From CAZILN01 sp964540005 (GTDB taxonomy: Bacteria; Bacteroidota; Bacteroidia; Bacteroidales; SM23-62), in NCBI GenBank assembly GCA_964540005.1, contig CAZILN010000063.1, positions 1-28,032 on the forward strand: a stretch of DNA of 28,032 nt, written 5' to 3'. The notes beneath the pieces are model-generated. The model was not told the DNA's origin, made no database searches, and saw only the letters and a list, made by a program, of their open reading frames with translations. Positions within the stretch are counted from its first letter, which is position 1. Each line of letters opens with the position of its first letter. Positions 16,194-23,952 of the stretch are shown here, in pieces. Both the position numbers and the translations under genes were made by a program.

Positions 16194-17537
16194 ATGACGG
16201 ATCTTACTATTGGAAAACCGGCAAAGCTGATTTTTAATTTTGCCATGCCCATGTTATTGGGAAACCTCTTCCAGCAATTATATAATATTGTAGATACTAT
16301 TATTGTTGGGAATTTCCTTGGTAAAGAGGCGCTGGCAGCCGTCGGAGCATCCTTCCCCATCATTTTTACCCTGATTTCGCTGATAATCGGAGTGGCCAGC
16401 GGAGGTACCATTGTTATTGCCCAGTATTTCGGAGCCAAAGACCTGGATAAGGTTAAAAAAACCATTGAGACCCTGTATATCTTCCTGTTTATTGCAGCCC
16501 TTGTGCTTACGGCTGTCGGAATATATTTTACGGAAGGGATCTTTCGCCTGATACAGTTACCCGAAGAGATCATGCCTGAGGCAACCTTGTATCTGTCGAT
16601 ATACCTTTCAGGACTCCTTTTCTTCTTCGGTTTTAATGCGACCAGCGCCATTTTGCGCGGACTCGGTGATTCAAAGACACCCCTGTTTTTCCTGATCCTT
16701 TCTACTTTTTTCAATATTGGCTTTGACCTCCTGTTCGTCGTGGTATTCAAATGGGGTATTGCCGGGGTCGCAATCGCTACCGTAATATCCCAGGCAGGTG
16801 CCTTCCTGACCGCCATGATCTATCTCAATAAGTATCATAAGATCATCCATTTCCGGTTCCCCGAGTACAGGTTCAACAGGGAGATCTTTAAACAGAGCAT
16901 CCGGATAGGACTTCCCACCGGCTTTCAGCATACCTTTGTTTCCATGGGTATGATGGCCGTGATGGCGATAGTAAATACCTTCGGTACTGATGTGATCGCA
17001 GGGTATTCCGTAGCCGGCCGTATCGACTCCCTGGCCATACTTCCGGCCATGAACTTTTCAGCCGCACTGGCGACTTTTGTGGGACAGAACCTTGGAGCCA
17101 ATAAGCTGGATCGCGTGCGATCCGGGCTGAAAGCCACCATAATAATGTCGTCGAGCATTTCAGTGCTGGTGACACTGCTGATCATCAGCCTGAAATATAC
17201 CATTATTAAAATGTTCACCTCAGATCCGGAGGTGATACGCATAGGTGCGGAATACCTGGTTATCGTCAGCTCCTTCTACCTGATTTTCACCCTGATGTTT
17301 AAGATCAACGGGGTACTCAGGGGAGCAGGTGACACCCTGATCCCCATGTTCATCACCCTGCTCTCCCTGTGGGTGATCAGGATTCCCTTTGCCTGGTTTT
17401 TTTCCGACCGGATCGGGGAAGCCGGCATCTGGTGGTCTGCCCCGGCAGGATGGATAGTCGGCCTGACACTCTCCTATTTCTATTACCTCTCCGGCAAATG
17501 GAAGTCAAAAGTGGTAGTCAAACCGGTGAGAGTCTGA
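16194..17537 (+). CDS. MATE family efflux transporter
   Basis: A 447-residue polytopic protein with about twelve hydrophobic helices and MATE signatures. The start is typical (LTIGKPAKLIFNFAMPMLLGNLFQQLYNIVDTIIVGNFLG). Each half has the expected repeat: GVASGGTIVIAQYFGAKD in the first, ATFVGQNLGANKLDRVRSGL in the second. FFGFNATSAILRGLGDSKTPLF and FKINGVLRGAGDTLIPM are the matching positions after helices 4 and 10. Such proteins exchange sodium or protons for drugs, flavins or other cationic compounds; the substrate cannot be assigned. A weak promoter (TTG at 16144, CACCTTTG at 16167-16174) precedes it, and the preceding WD40 gene is 56 bases away. Confidence 0.93.
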   Translation: MTDLTIGKPAKLIFNFAMPMLLGNLFQQLYNIVDTIIVGNFLGKEALAAVGASFPIIFTLISLIIGVASGGTIVIAQYFGAKDLDKVKKTIETLYIFLFIAALVLTAVGIYFTEGIFRLIQLPEEIMPEATLYLSIYLSGLLFFFGFNATSAILRGLGDSKTPLFFLILSTFFNIGFDLLFVVVFKWGIAGVAIATVISQAGAFLTAMIYLNKYHKIIHFRFPEYRFNREIFKQSIRIGLPTGFQHTFVSMGMMAVMAIVNTFGTDVIAGYSVAGRIDSLAILPAMNFSAALATFVGQNLGANKLDRVRSGLKATIIMSSSISVLVTLLIISLKYTIIKMFTSDPEVIRIGAEYLVIVSSFYLIFTLMFKINGVLRGAGDTLIPMFITLLSLWVIRIPFAWFFSDRIGEAGIWWSAPAGWIVGLTLSYFYYLSGKWKSKVVVKPVRV

Positions 17538-17543
17538 GGTAAC

Positions 17544-17573
17544 TTGAAAATTGCCGCGAAAGACTTAAATTTG
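17544..17573 (+). promoter_or_regulatory. Strong Bacteroidetes-type promoter of yicC-gmk-nadD
   Basis: TTG (17544-17546), a 19-base spacer and TAAATTTG (17566-17573) match the -33/-7 consensus at the ideal spacing. The predicted start near 17580 gives a leader of about 25 bases before the yicC ATG. This is the best promoter in the window. Confidence 0.65.
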
Positions 17574-17604
17574 CTGTATACCATGACAACATAAAATCAA
17601 TTGT

Positions 17605-18480
17605 ATGTTACAATCCATGACCGGCTACGGAAAGTCAGCAAGTGAGAGCGGGGACAAAAAAATTTCAGTAGAAATAAAATCCCTGAACAGTAAGCAGCTG
17701 GATATCAGTGCCAGGGTTCCCTTGCTTTTCAGGGAAAAGGAACTGGAGATCCGCAACATGGCCGGCAAATCTCTCAGGCGTGGCAAAATCGATATCAATA
17801 TCCTGATTGAAGCTTCGGATGAAAACCACAAGCATCAGATAAACACAGAGACAGTCCATGATTACATCAGGCAGCTCAGGGAAATTGAGAAAGACAGCGG
17901 ACTCAAGCTGTCAGACCAGTTGCTTCAGACTGTTATGAGGCTCCCAGACGTACTGAGCGCTGAAAAAGAAGAACTTCTTGAAGAAGAATGGCAGGCTGTC
18001 GCATCATGTATCAGTGCTGCCCTCAGTGAAGTAATTCAATTCAGGGACCAGGAAGGAAAGGTCCTTGAAACAGATATGAAAGACAGGGTTGGCTCAATAC
18101 TTGAATTATTAGGGAAGATAGCTGAACATGAAGATAACAGGCTTACTGCCATTCGCAGTAAAATAGAACAGCATGTCAGGGAACTGGTGCAGGCTGACAG
18201 CATTGACCAGGACCGGTTTGAACAGGAAATGATCTATTATCTTGAAAAAATGGATTTCACAGAAGAGAAAGTCAGGTTGAAAAATCACTGTGATTTTTTC
18301 ATCGATACCCTGAAGGAGTCCGAACCAACAGGTAAAAAGCTTGGATTCATCAGCCAGGAGATGGGCAGGGAGATAAATACCCTGGGATCGAAGGCGTCAG
18401 ATTCAGCCATTCAGAAGATAGTCGTGGAAATGAAGGACGAGCTTGAGAAGATCAAGGAACAATTACTGAATGTCTTATAA
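17605..18480 (+). CDS. yicC: YicC family endoribonuclease-like protein
   Basis: The 291-residue product begins LQSMTGYGKSASESGDKKISVEIKSLNSKQLDI, the YicC N-terminal signature (MTGYG...E..S.N.R.L). It ends with the DUF1732 domain (DRFEQEMIYYLEKMDFTEEKVRLKNHCDFF, GKKLGFISQEMGREINTLGSKASD), which carries conserved acidic and histidine residues. E. coli YicC has been linked to degradation of a small RNA and to stationary-phase growth. The stop codon overlaps the gmk start (TAATG), and yicC-gmk linkage is very widely conserved. The annotated start includes one extra hydrophobic residue pair before MTGYG, as in other members. Confidence 0.95.
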   Translation: MLQSMTGYGKSASESGDKKISVEIKSLNSKQLDISARVPLLFREKELEIRNMAGKSLRRGKIDINILIEASDENHKHQINTETVHDYIRQLREIEKDSGLKLSDQLLQTVMRLPDVLSAEKEELLEEEWQAVASCISAALSEVIQFRDQEGKVLETDMKDRVGSILELLGKIAEHEDNRLTAIRSKIEQHVRELVQADSIDQDRFEQEMIYYLEKMDFTEEKVRLKNHCDFFIDTLKESEPTGKKLGFISQEMGREINTLGSKASDSAIQKIVVEMKDELEKIKEQLLNVL

Positions 18481-19058
18481 TGGAAGGAAAACTGGTCATT
18501 TTTTCAGCCCCCTCGGGAGCAGGTAAAACTACCCTGGTCAGGTACCTTCTTGGCCGGGATCTGAAACTGAACTTTTCTGTTTCTGCCTGTACCCGGCCAC
18601 CACGCGCGGGAGAGGTCCACGGAAAGGATTACTATTTTCTGCCGGTGAAGGATTTCAGGCAGAAAATCGACAGGGGGGAATTCGTGGAATGGGAAGAAGT
18701 CTATAAGGATCACTATTACGGCACATTGCATTCGGAGCTGCAAAGGATATGGGATAAAAAGGAGCATGTCATCTTCGACGTTGATGTGCGCGGGGGACTG
18801 AACCTTAAGAAACAATTCAAGGAAAGGGCCCTTTCGGTTTTCGTACGTCCGCCCTCCCTGGAAGATCTGAAAGAAAGGCTGATCTCCCGCTCGAGTGATG
18901 ACAGGTCAACGATAGAGATAAGGATAACCAAAGCAGGTGAGGAAATGAAATATGCTGCACAGTTCGACAATATCCTTGTAAATGACAACCTGGAGGAAGC
19001 GCAGAACCAGGCATACTTAATTGTAAGGGAATTTCTTATTGCCGGCAGTAAGAGCTAA
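18480..19058 (+). CDS. gmk: Guanylate kinase
   Basis: The 192-residue enzyme converts GMP plus ATP to GDP plus ADP. It has the P-loop SAPSGAGKTTL (9-19, with K16 and T17), the GMP-binding SACTRPPRAGEVHGKDYYF and FVEWEEVYKDHYYGT segments, and FDVDVRGGLNLKK, all typical of Gmk. Length is normal. It is translationally coupled to yicC and is followed after 43 bases by nadD, so the three nucleotide/RNA housekeeping genes are probably one operon. Confidence 0.97.
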   Translation: MEGKLVIFSAPSGAGKTTLVRYLLGRDLKLNFSVSACTRPPRAGEVHGKDYYFLPVKDFRQKIDRGEFVEWEEVYKDHYYGTLHSELQRIWDKKEHVIFDVDVRGGLNLKKQFKERALSVFVRPPSLEDLKERLISRSSDDRSTIEIRITKAGEEMKYAAQFDNILVNDNLEEAQNQAYLIVREFLIAGSKS

Positions 19059-19101
19059 GGATTTGCACCCGTTCTCAAAATGTTAATCGAATAAAACGTC
19101 C

Positions 19102-19671
19102 ATGAAAACCGGTCTGTACTTCGGAAGCTTCAATCCTGTTCACATCGGCCATATGGCGATAGCCAATTATATGGTGGAATTTACGGATCTTGACCAGTTG
19201 TGGTTCTTGGTGAGCCCGCAGAACCCTTTTAAAAAGAGGCACACACTTCTTGACGATCATCACAGGCTGGAAATGGTCCGCAGGGCCATTGAGGGTGACG
19301 AGCGATTCAGGGAATCCGATATTGAGTTTAAAATGCCCAGACCCTCATATACCATTGATACCCTGGCATACCTGTCTGAAAAACAAGCTTCAAATGAATA
19401 TGTGCTGATAATGGGATCCGACAGTCTTCCCGGATTTCTGAAGTGGAAAAATGCCGATCAGATCGTCAGGAATTACCCGCGGTATATTTATCCCAGGCAG
19501 GACTACCCTGTTGATGTCAAAGAACACCGGAACATCAGAATAGTTGAGGCTCCCAGGATCGAAATATCTGCCAGTATGATACGCAAGGGGATACAGGAGG
19601 GCAAGGATATGAGGCATTTCCTTCCGCCAGGCGTCTGGAAATATCTTGATGAGATGAATTTTTACAGATAA
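19102..19671 (+). CDS. nadD: Nicotinate-nucleotide adenylyltransferase
   Basis: This 189-residue nucleotidyltransferase makes nicotinate adenine dinucleotide in NAD synthesis. The ATP-binding GSFNPVHIGHM motif is at 8-18 (catalytic H14 and H17). LWFLVSPQNPFKK matches the (F/L)xPxxxPPHK region of NadD, YTIDTLAYLSE the substrate loop, LIMGSDSLPGFLKWKN the core strand, and EISASMIRKGI the C-terminal (I/V)SxSxIR motif. The gene ends 11 bases before the convergent oxidoreductase operon, with no obvious terminator between them. Confidence 0.96.
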   Translation: MKTGLYFGSFNPVHIGHMAIANYMVEFTDLDQLWFLVSPQNPFKKRHTLLDDHHRLEMVRRAIEGDERFRESDIEFKMPRPSYTIDTLAYLSEKQASNEYVLIMGSDSLPGFLKWKNADQIVRNYPRYIYPRQDYPVDVKEHRNIRIVEAPRIEISASMIRKGIQEGKDMRHFLPPGVWKYLDEMNFYR

Positions 19672-19682
19672 GAACTCCGTCC

Positions 19683-20234
19683 CTAAGTCCCGGTTACTTC
19701 ATAGACAACATCCATGCCTCTCCTGATGGCCTCTTCATTTACAGGTATCAGGTGGTGGTACCTCTCAGGCAGTGATTTTTTCAGTCCTTTCATGACATTG
19801 TCAAGCAGAACAATGGGTTTGATTTTCAAATAGCCGCCCAGGACTATCATATTAAAGGTGCGGGTGGTAGACATTTTAGTAGCTTCATCGGCAGCATCAA
19901 TCCGGAAAACACTTATATCCTTCCTTTCAGGATGGCGGCTGATGCCGTTCCCGTCATACAATAACAATCCACCCTTTTTGATCTTTTCTTCGAATTTATC
20001 CAGTGACTGCTGATTCAACAGGATGGCAGTATCAAATTCATTCAGTACAGGTGAACTGACCCGCTCATCACTGATTATCACAGTAACATTGGCGGTTCCT
20101 CCCCTCATCTCCGGTCCGTAAGAAGGGAACCAGCTGACCTCCTTATCCTGCATGATCCCTGAGTAAGCAAGTATTTTCCCCATAGATAATACTCCCTGTC
20201 CACCAAAACCGGCAATGATTATTTCTTCAGTCAT
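19683..20234 (-). CDS. 2-oxoacid:ferredoxin oxidoreductase, gamma subunit
   Basis: The 183-residue protein has the gamma-domain fold of the pyruvate/2-oxoacid:ferredoxin oxidoreductase family. It opens EIIIAGFGGQGVLSMGKILAYSG and has WFPSYGPEMRGGTANVTVIIS, which are diagnostic. NTVL-type central motifs appear as TFNMIVLGGYL. It is the last gene of the delta-alpha-beta-gamma set, 46 bases after beta, with an octamer repeat in the gap. The domain helps bind CoA in the assembled enzyme. Substrate specificity (branched-chain, aryl or 2-oxoglutarate) cannot be fixed from the sequence alone. Confidence 0.93.
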   Translation of the reverse strand: MTEEIIIAGFGGQGVLSMGKILAYSGIMQDKEVSWFPSYGPEMRGGTANVTVIISDERVSSPVLNEFDTAILLNQQSLDKFEEKIKKGGLLLYDGNGISRHPERKDISVFRIDAADEATKMSTTRTFNMIVLGGYLKIKPIVLLDNVMKGLKKSLPERYHHLIPVNEEAIRRGMDVVYEVTGT

Positions 20235-20258
20235 TATTTATTAGAATTACTTTTTATT

Positions 20259-20282
20259 TGCGAACCTGCGAATCTGCGAATT
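20259..20282 (+). repeat. Three tandem 8-bp units (TGCGAACC/TGCGAATC/TGCGAATT)
   Basis: TGCGAACC, TGCGAATC and TGCGAATT follow each other without gaps between the beta and gamma oxidoreductase genes. The last unit runs into the stop codon of beta. CGAACCTG at 20261-20268 is the reverse complement of the CAGGTTCG core of the repeats at 26029-26102. Confidence 0.7.
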
Positions 20283-21072
20283 ACTTCAGTTCCCCGTCCA
20301 CCTTAATATCCCCCAGGGGATAAAAGGGGAACATGTTCTCTTCCATCCATTTGTTTGCCTGTACCGGGGTCATTTTCCAGCCCGAATTACAATTTGAAAC
20401 GACTTCTACAAATGACAGGCCTTTCTTGAGAGTCTGATTCTCAAATGCTTTCATAATAGCCTTCCTGGCCCGCCTGACATTCCCGGGTTTATGGACCGAT
20501 TGCCTGGAAACATACCAGGTGCCGGGCAATTGTGCAACCAGCTCGGTCATCTTGATAGGATTCCCCATAGTTTGGACATTCCGCCCGTAAGGAGAAGTTG
20601 AAGATCTCATTCCCGGTAGCGTGGTCGGAGCCATCTGTCCGCCAGTCATCCCGTAGATCCCGTTGTTAATGAATATGATGGTGATATTCTCCCCGCGATT
20701 GCAGGCGTGTATGGTCTCGCCGGTACCGATGGCTGCCAGGTCCCCGTCTCCCTGGTAGGTAAATATATACTTGTCAGGCATGACACGTTTCAGTCCCGTG
20801 GCCACTGCAGGCGCCCTTCCATGAGCAGCCTGAAGCATATCTATGTCCATAAACTCATATGCCAGCACGGAGCATCCCACCGGTGCAATCCCGATCACCT
20901 CAGACTGTATACCCAGCTCTTCTATGACTTCCATAATAAGCCGGTGAACAGTACCATGCCCGCAACCCGGACAATAACTCAGTGCCTTGTCGAGTAAAAG
21001 GGGAGTTTTCTTGTAAACCAGGTTTTCGGGTTTTACAATGTCTTTAATTTCCATACTTTCTTTTACTTCCAT
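20281..21072 (-). CDS. 2-oxoacid:ferredoxin oxidoreductase, beta (TPP-binding) subunit
   Basis: The 263-residue subunit binds thiamine diphosphate. It contains SYCPGCGHGTVHRL (a CxxC that ligates the proximal cluster in this family), IAPVGCSVLAYEF, AAHGRAPAVATGLKR and the TPP motif YQGDGDLAAIGTGETIHA followed by NNGIYGMTGGQMAPTTLPGMRSSTS. The GGQMAPTT stretch is typical of VorA/KorB-type enzymes. It starts 2 bases after the alpha stop. With alpha, gamma and the ferredoxin subunit it should oxidatively decarboxylate a 2-oxoacid to acyl-CoA and reduced ferredoxin. Confidence 0.95.
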   Translation of the reverse strand: MEVKESMEIKDIVKPENLVYKKTPLLLDKALSYCPGCGHGTVHRLIMEVIEELGIQSEVIGIAPVGCSVLAYEFMDIDMLQAAHGRAPAVATGLKRVMPDKYIFTYQGDGDLAAIGTGETIHACNRGENITIIFINNGIYGMTGGQMAPTTLPGMRSSTSPYGRNVQTMGNPIKMTELVAQLPGTWYVSRQSVHKPGNVRRARKAIMKAFENQTLKKGLSFVEVVSNCNSGWKMTPVQANKWMEENMFPFYPLGDIKVDGELK

Positions 21073-21074
21073 AA

Positions 21075-22154
21075 CTAAGTTTTCATGATTTGATGCTCAA
21101 GAGCTTCCAGTACTTCGTTGGGGGAATGTACCATCCCGCCATACCTGCCATAGTGCATAACAGGCACCTTTCCTTCAACGGCCAGCCTGACGTCCTCTAT
21201 CATCTGACCGGCATTCATTTCAACGCTCAATATGCCCTTCAGATGGCTGGTATGAGCCATTATTGCCTCGTAGGGATATGGGAAGAGGGTAATGGGCCGG
21301 AATAATCCAACTTTTATTCCTTTATCACGGGCCAGCTGTACCGTTTTCTGGCAGACCCGGGAACTCGATCCGTATGCAACCAGCAGGTACTCGGCATCAT
21401 CACAATTAATTTCCTCATACCGGATATCCTCCTTCGCCCTTCGGTACTTAGCCTGCAGGTCCTCGTTGTGTTCCTCCATTTTCGCGGAATCAAGGTCCAG
21501 TGAAGTAATTATATTGCGTTCACGGTCCGGGGTCTTTCCTGTCGCTGCCCAGGACTGGTCAAATTCAGTAGCCCTTGGTTTTTGTTCCATAAGTTCTACC
21601 CTTTCCATCATCTGCCCTATCAATCCGTCGGTCAGTATCATAACAGGATTGCGGTACTTGAATGCCAGTTCAAATCCCAGGTCGACGAAATCAGCCATTT
21701 CCTGAACAGAAGCAGGGGCAAGCACTATAAGATGATAATCTCCATGTCCGCCACCCTTGGTTGCCTGGAAATAATCAGCCTGGGATGGCTGTATGGTACC
21801 CAGTCCCGGTCCGCCCCTCACGACATTAACCACCACACATGGTAATTCTGCTCCGGCTATATAGGAAAGGCCTTCCTGGTAAAGAGAGATTCCCGGACTG
21901 GATGAAGAAGTAATTACCTTTCTGCCGGCACCGGCCGCACCATAGACCATATTAATCGCAGCCAGTTCACTTTCAGCCTGGAGTACGACCATTCCTGTGC
22001 GTTCCTCAGGTTTCTCAGCCATCAGGTATTCAAGAACCTCCGACTGGGGTGTGATGGGATATCCAAAATAAGCATCTGCACCAGCCCTTATGGCTGCCTC
22101 AGCAATAGCTTCATTTCCTTTCATTAAGCGAAGTTCCTTCTTCATAGATCTCAC
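21075..22154 (-). CDS. vorB: 2-oxoacid:ferredoxin oxidoreductase, alpha subunit (VorB-like)
   Basis: The 359-residue subunit carries the pyrimidine-binding side of the TPP site: MKGNEAIAEAAIRAGADAYFGYPITPQSEV, then AESELAAINMVYGAAGAGRKVITSSSSPGISLYQEGLSYIAGAELPCVVVNVVRGGPGLGTIQPSQADYFQ (given here only to name the conserved order; key residues are the YPITP and SSSPG motifs). It resembles proteins annotated as 3-methyl-2-oxobutanoate:ferredoxin oxidoreductase VorB, although KorA-type 2-oxoglutarate enzymes are close relatives. A second ATG three codons in (MKKEL) may be the true start. It lies 25 bases after the ferredoxin subunit. Confidence 0.9.
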   Translation of the reverse strand: MRSMKKELRLMKGNEAIAEAAIRAGADAYFGYPITPQSEVLEYLMAEKPEERTGMVVLQAESELAAINMVYGAAGAGRKVITSSSSPGISLYQEGLSYIAGAELPCVVVNVVRGGPGLGTIQPSQADYFQATKGGGHGDYHLIVLAPASVQEMADFVDLGFELAFKYRNPVMILTDGLIGQMMERVELMEQKPRATEFDQSWAATGKTPDRERNIITSLDLDSAKMEEHNEDLQAKYRRAKEDIRYEEINCDDAEYLLVAYGSSSRVCQKTVQLARDKGIKVGLFRPITLFPYPYEAIMAHTSHLKGILSVEMNAGQMIEDVRLAVEGKVPVMHYGRYGGMVHSPNEVLEALEHQIMKT

Positions 22155-22179
22155 AATTTTTATGATCCCGTGATACCGG

Positions 22180-22410
22180 TCAGGATGGTACAGTTACCTT
22201 GTAGACTGTTATTACTCCGTCAGGACAGACCAATGCACAGTTACTGCACCCCGTGCAGGCATCAGGCACCTCCATGTAAGCATAATGATAGCCTTTGCCA
22301 TTAACCCGTCTGTCCATCCTGATAACGCTGGTGGGACAAGCTTCGATGCAAAGCTCACAGCCCTTGCAACCCTCAATATCAACTACTATTGCTCCCCGCT
22401 GCTTTGCCAT
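22180..22410 (-). CDS. 2x[4Fe-4S] ferredoxin, delta subunit of the oxidoreductase
   Basis: The 76-residue protein has two complete [4Fe-4S] motifs, CKGCELCIEACP and CTGCSNCALVCP, in the usual spacing. It begins MAKQRGAIVVDIEGCKGC, like the delta subunits of VOR/KOR enzymes, and is the first gene of the delta-alpha-beta-gamma group. It passes electrons from the catalytic subunits to a soluble ferredoxin. A candidate -7 box lies 33 bases upstream. Confidence 0.93.
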   Translation of the reverse strand: MAKQRGAIVVDIEGCKGCELCIEACPTSVIRMDRRVNGKGYHYAYMEVPDACTGCSNCALVCPDGVITVYKVTVPS

Positions 22411-22442
22411 ATCTGATAGTTAAATTTTCAGTTATAATTTAT

Positions 22443-22450
22443 CAAAAATA
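22443..22450 (-). promoter_or_regulatory. Candidate -7 box upstream of the ferredoxin/oxidoreductase genes (TATTTTTG)
   Basis: TATTTTTG on the minus strand fits TAnnTTTG and gives a leader of about 27 bases. The region is AT-rich and no clear -33 TTG is seen, so it could be chance. Confidence 0.35.
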
Positions 22451-22532
22451 AGAATTATGCCACAGAGTATCCAGATTATCCTTAAATATTATTTGTCTTA
22501 CTCTCCCGTAACCGCTTATCAAAATGCCCGGA

Positions 22533-23843
22533 TCAGTGATCCCTGCTGAATCTCTTCAGCCTCTCCTCCAGCAGGGGCATCTGCTCCAACCCTGTTTGTG
22601 AAACACAGGCCCTGAGTCCCTCAATACGCTCACTGCCTGTTATTTCAAGTGAAATAGCACTGATGCCATAATATAAGAGCCTTTTTAGCAACCGGGCCCC
22701 GGTAAAACCGGGATATGAAATAGTAAAATAGAACCCGTCTGCTATAGGTTCATCAATATCCATATCATAAACTAAGTTGAAGCCGTATTTCAGGAACAGC
22801 TCCTTCATGATCCTGGCACGCTGGCCATACTCCCGAACCTCATCAACGATATTGAATTTCCCCTCGTTAGCTGCTTTAAGAATGGCAGCCACTGCAAACT
22901 GGGCAGAATGGCTTGCCCCTGCCGATAAAGCATAAAGAGCCCCGAAAATGATTGAATGGCCGAACCTGTCAGTAGTATAATACCTCAGAAGATCAGGGTA
23001 CCTCCTGTTAAAAAGAACATCTGACATTACCATCATGCCTATCCTCTGTCCGGCATAGCTGAAGGTCTTGCTACAGGATATCAATAACATGAAATTATCC
23101 GTATACCTTCCAACTGTTGCCTGGAAAGGAGGTTCTCCCGGTGAGGAAACATCCTTGCGAAAATCCATGCCAAAGTAAGCCAGGTCCTCTATGACAATTG
23201 CATCATACTGAGTAGCCAGTTCTCCTATGATCTGCAGTTCCTCTTCTGTAAAACAGATCCATGAAGGATTGTTGGGATTGGAATACAATATGCTGGAAAC
23301 CCTTCCTGTATCCAGGTATTCCTTCATCTTATCCTTCAGTTTCTTCCCCCGGAAATTGTAAACATCGAAGGTGCGGTACGAATGCCCGAGGACAATGCAC
23401 TGTTGCTTCTGCACCGGGAAACCCGGATCCAGGAACAGGGTTCCTTCCCTGTTCCGGTTATTCCTGTTGGCTACCAGGAAAGCAGCCATACTCCCCTGCA
23501 TACTTCCGACAGTAGCCAGGCAGGCCTGCGGGGAGATATCCAGATCGAGAAAGAGCTTACAGAACCTTGATATTTCCCTTTTCAGTTCCGGTATGCCTTC
23601 GATATTGGCATATTTCGAGGCCACACCCCTTTCCAGGGCCGCAATTTCAGCTGCCGTACCCACATCGGCAGGTTCGAGTCCGGGCACCCCCATCTCCATC
23701 CTGATAAACCGCTCACCGGTAGCAGCCTCAATATCGTTGACAAGCTTTACTATTTCCCTGATTTTTGCTTCCCCCAGGTTACTCAGGCCCATCTCATTGA
23801 TCTTGGAGGTGACAATATTATAGTCAACAGGTGTCTGTTCCAT
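22533..23843 (-). CDS. PLP-dependent class I/II aminotransferase
   Basis: The 436-residue protein has the fold-type I aminotransferase pattern: YANIEGIPELKREISRF in the N-terminal substrate loop, ATVGSMQGSMAAFL before the first PLP-contacting strand, YSNPNNPSWICFTEEEL (N189, N192), IEDLAYFGMDFRK (D220, Y223) and the Schiff-base lysine K259 in ISCSKTFSYAGQRIG. It would transfer an amino group to an acceptor and yield a 2-oxoacid. Placed between the acyl-CoA synthetase and the 2-oxoacid oxidoreductase on the same strand, it is a fitting first enzyme of an amino acid fermentation route. Which amino acid is used cannot be told. Confidence 0.92.
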   Translation of the reverse strand: MEQTPVDYNIVTSKINEMGLSNLGEAKIREIVKLVNDIEAATGERFIRMEMGVPGLEPADVGTAAEIAALERGVASKYANIEGIPELKREISRFCKLFLDLDISPQACLATVGSMQGSMAAFLVANRNNRNREGTLFLDPGFPVQKQQCIVLGHSYRTFDVYNFRGKKLKDKMKEYLDTGRVSSILYSNPNNPSWICFTEEELQIIGELATQYDAIVIEDLAYFGMDFRKDVSSPGEPPFQATVGRYTDNFMLLISCSKTFSYAGQRIGMMVMSDVLFNRRYPDLLRYYTTDRFGHSIIFGALYALSAGASHSAQFAVAAILKAANEGKFNIVDEVREYGQRARIMKELFLKYGFNLVYDMDIDEPIADGFYFTISYPGFTGARLLKRLLYYGISAISLEITGSERIEGLRACVSQTGLEQMPLLEERLKRFSRDH

Positions 23844-23873
23844 TAATGTGAAAACGGTTTAAGTTAGCCAGCA

Positions 23874-23881
23874 CAAACTTA
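23874..23881 (-). promoter_or_regulatory. Candidate -7 box upstream of the aminotransferase (TAAGTTTG)
   Basis: TAAGTTTG on the minus strand fits TAnnTTTG, 30 bases before the ATG, with a partial -33 element (TTC) at the 19-base spacing. It would allow the aminotransferase to be expressed separately from the upstream acyl-CoA synthetase gene. Confidence 0.45.
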
Positions 23882-23952
23882 GCTAAAGCAGTTTTTCTCA
23901 GAAAAAAATCCAATGTGTTAAAAAACAAATCGACAGGATGAAAGGCGGAAAT

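Noticed and set aside
16151..16816. 221-codon minus-strand frame opposite the MATE gene
   Set aside because: It is a reverse-frame shadow rich in Lys, Arg, Ser and Pro. The opposite strand encodes a clear transporter.
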